A DNA stretch of 64,000 nt from CAVVDT01 sp963747005 (lineage in GTDB: Bacteria > Pseudomonadota > Alphaproteobacteria > Rhizobiales > Aestuariivirgaceae), in assembly GCA_963747005.1 (NCBI GenBank), contig CAVVDT010000009.1, positions 104,113-168,112 on the forward strand, given 5' to 3'. The position numbers and the translations under genes are program-made. The notes under the pieces are model-generated. The model saw nothing but the letters and a program-made list of their open reading frames with translations, searched no databases and was not told the origin of the DNA. How positions within the stretch are numbered: the first letter of the stretch is position 1; each line of letters begins with the position of its first letter. Positions 62,976-64,000 of the stretch are shown here, one piece after another.

Positions 62976-64000
62976 ATGACCGAGCCATACGAAGAATTAT
63001 TTCAGATTGCAGATCACTTAGAACAATTGCTGCGACGGAGCGACGAGCCTGAGATCAGGGTACCGTTGGAGACACTAAAAGCGGCTGCACAAGAAGTGGG
63101 ACGTGCTTTCAGTGGTTCCTGGCTTGGATATCATGCGAACGTATATTACGAGGGGTTAACGCCACCGCCACCGGGCGCACATTTCAGCCAAGAATGGGGC
63201 TTGATGCATGTCTTTTCCAATTCGCTCGGCAGCCATGGGGATTGGCGCGAATACGATAGTAAGAAAATTAGAACTGCAGTATATGAGTTAGCGAAAAATC
63301 CCGAATTAGAAGCAGCCCGCCTGTTAGCTGCAGAGTTGTCGGGCGTTTTCGATGCCAAAAAGGCAGATGTCTTTTCTATAATTGAAACTGAGATTGCGCG
63401 TAACGAGGATAAATATTTGAATCGATTGAAGATTGAAGTAGACAATTGTTTGGAATTATCTGAAACAGAAATTGCAGAACGTATCAGTCCGAAAGGCGCT
63501 ATTTTGACACGGGATAACGTTGCCCTGGGCCAGGGAAAACGAGTTCCGCCTCACATTTCTGTTATGACTGATGCTTTGGCAATCCAACATACATTCGGGA
63601 TCGTCAGAAACCTTGCAAAGTGCGCGAGACAGGCAGGATCGCATCTTTCGCGCCAACGCCGCCGGCAGCGAAGGGCAGAAGTCGTTGGAACAAACGTTTT
63701 CATCGGCCACGGTCGCTCGCCGAGTTGGCGTGAACTCAAGGATTTCATTGAAGATCGATTGAGACTTCCGGCGGATGAATTCAATCGAGTACCTGTCGCG
63801 GGAATCACCAACATCGCACGCCTTTCTGAGATGTTGGATGCGGCAGCTATCGCGTTCCTCATTATGACAGGTGAAGATGAACAGCCAGATGGCAAATTGC
63901 GTGCTCGGATGAATGTGGTTCACGAGGCTGGGCTGTTTCAAGGTCGGCTTGGCTTCACGCGCGCCATCGTCCTGTTAGAGGACGGCTGCGAGGCATTTAG
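62976..64000 (+). CDS. TIR-like nucleotide-binding effector (partial, 3' end beyond the window)
   Basis: A gene cut by the right edge after 341 residues. Residues from about 239 form a TIR-like domain of the predicted nucleotide-binding type (Pfam PF10137, also used as effector in CBASS and Pycsar): NVFIGHGRSPSWRELKDFI, LDAAAIAFLIMTGEDE and RARMNVVHEAGLFQGRLG. The Glu317 in NVVHEAG is the candidate NAD-cleaving residue. The first about 235 residues match nothing I recognise and contain an Arg-rich stretch near 226-233. Base composition is clearly more AT-rich than the rest of the window, and the gene lies just after putA, so it is probably horizontally acquired. An antiphage effector that destroys NAD on infection is the likely role. 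Confidence 0.8.
   Translation, partial: MTEPYEELFQIADHLEQLLRRSDEPEIRVPLETLKAAAQEVGRAFSGSWLGYHANVYYEGLTPPPPGAHFSQEWGLMHVFSNSLGSHGDWREYDSKKIRTAVYELAKNPELEAARLLAAELSGVFDAKKADVFSIIETEIARNEDKYLNRLKIEVDNCLELSETEIAERISPKGAILTRDNVALGQGKRVPPHISVMTDALAIQHTFGIVRNLAKCARQAGSHLSRQRRRQRRAEVVGTNVFIGHGRSPSWRELKDFIEDRLRLPADEFNRVPVAGITNIARLSEMLDAAAIAFLIMTGEDEQPDGKLRARMNVVHEAGLFQGRLGFTRAIVLLEDGCEAF

Noticed and set aside
62929..63941. Minus-strand frames opposite the TIR-like gene
   Set aside because: They show no motifs, while the plus-strand frame is open to the edge and carries the TIR-like blocks.

Overview
The window is a GC-rich bacterial chromosome segment, almost certainly from an alphaproteobacterium and probably Hyphomicrobiales (Rhizobiales). 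The evidence is gene order (rpsF-rpsR-DUF2232-rplI with dnaB-alr, cvpA-purF-SDR, fabD-fabG-acpP-fabF-mltG), a PutR-type Lrp regulator next to a PutA without a DNA-binding domain, an EcfG-type stress promoter, and a rhizobial-type intergenic palindrome. The species cannot be named from this sequence.

Layout. 1-1.7 kb: an accessory strip with a PvuII-like restriction-modification system (divergent methyltransferase and C-R pair) at the 3' end of a tRNA-Gln(CTG) gene. 2-7.9 kb: guaB, a MAPEG protein, rsmB and guaA. The 3' end of guaA is duplicated around a TacA/TacT-like toxin-antitoxin pair, which is the footprint of an element inserted at guaA. 8-16 kb: copper nitrite reductase nirK with an FNR-type box, a SulP transporter, a GST, two tandem NnrU genes, panB, a secreted caspase-like protein with a GON-like C-terminus, and a CueR-like regulator. 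16-25 kb: yfgM-like gene, bamB, der, a GGDEF protein, radA, cvpA, purF and an SDR. 25-34 kb: a small ORF behind an EcfG-type promoter; then on the minus strand mlaF, mlaE, alr, dnaB, cfa, rplI, a DUF2232 gene, rpsR and rpsF.

34-43 kb: an M20 amidohydrolase, a PLP dehydratase and a DUF1287 protein, then fabD-fabG-acpP-fabF-mltG. 43-48.8 kb: a tungstate-type ABC transporter (tupBCA), a sulfotransferase-like protein, an HTH plus periplasmic-binding-like regulator, an EamA exporter and a carboxymuconolactone-decarboxylase-like protein. 49-54.2 kb: a small catabolic block (M20 hydrolase, GMC oxidoreductase, enolase-superfamily enzyme, beta-hydroxyacid dehydrogenase). 54.2-55.6 kb: an IS110-family element among short palindromes. 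55.7-62.9 kb: a membrane-anchored unknown protein, panC, a desaturase with a divergent TetR regulator, putR and putA. 63-64 kb: a noticeably AT-richer gene cut by the window end, coding for a protein with a TIR-like nucleotide-binding domain, probably an antiphage effector.

Housekeeping genes make up most of the window: purine synthesis, outer-membrane assembly and lipid traffic, replication, ribosome, fatty-acid synthesis and pantothenate. The accessory signals are at the two edges (R-M at a tRNA, TIR effector after putA), at guaA (toxin-antitoxin) and at the IS110 copy. The strongest candidates for less-described biology are the caspase-GON fusion, the TIR-like protein with an unrecognised N-terminal half, the toxin-antitoxin island with its own guaA tail, and the IS110 copy with structured non-coding flanks.
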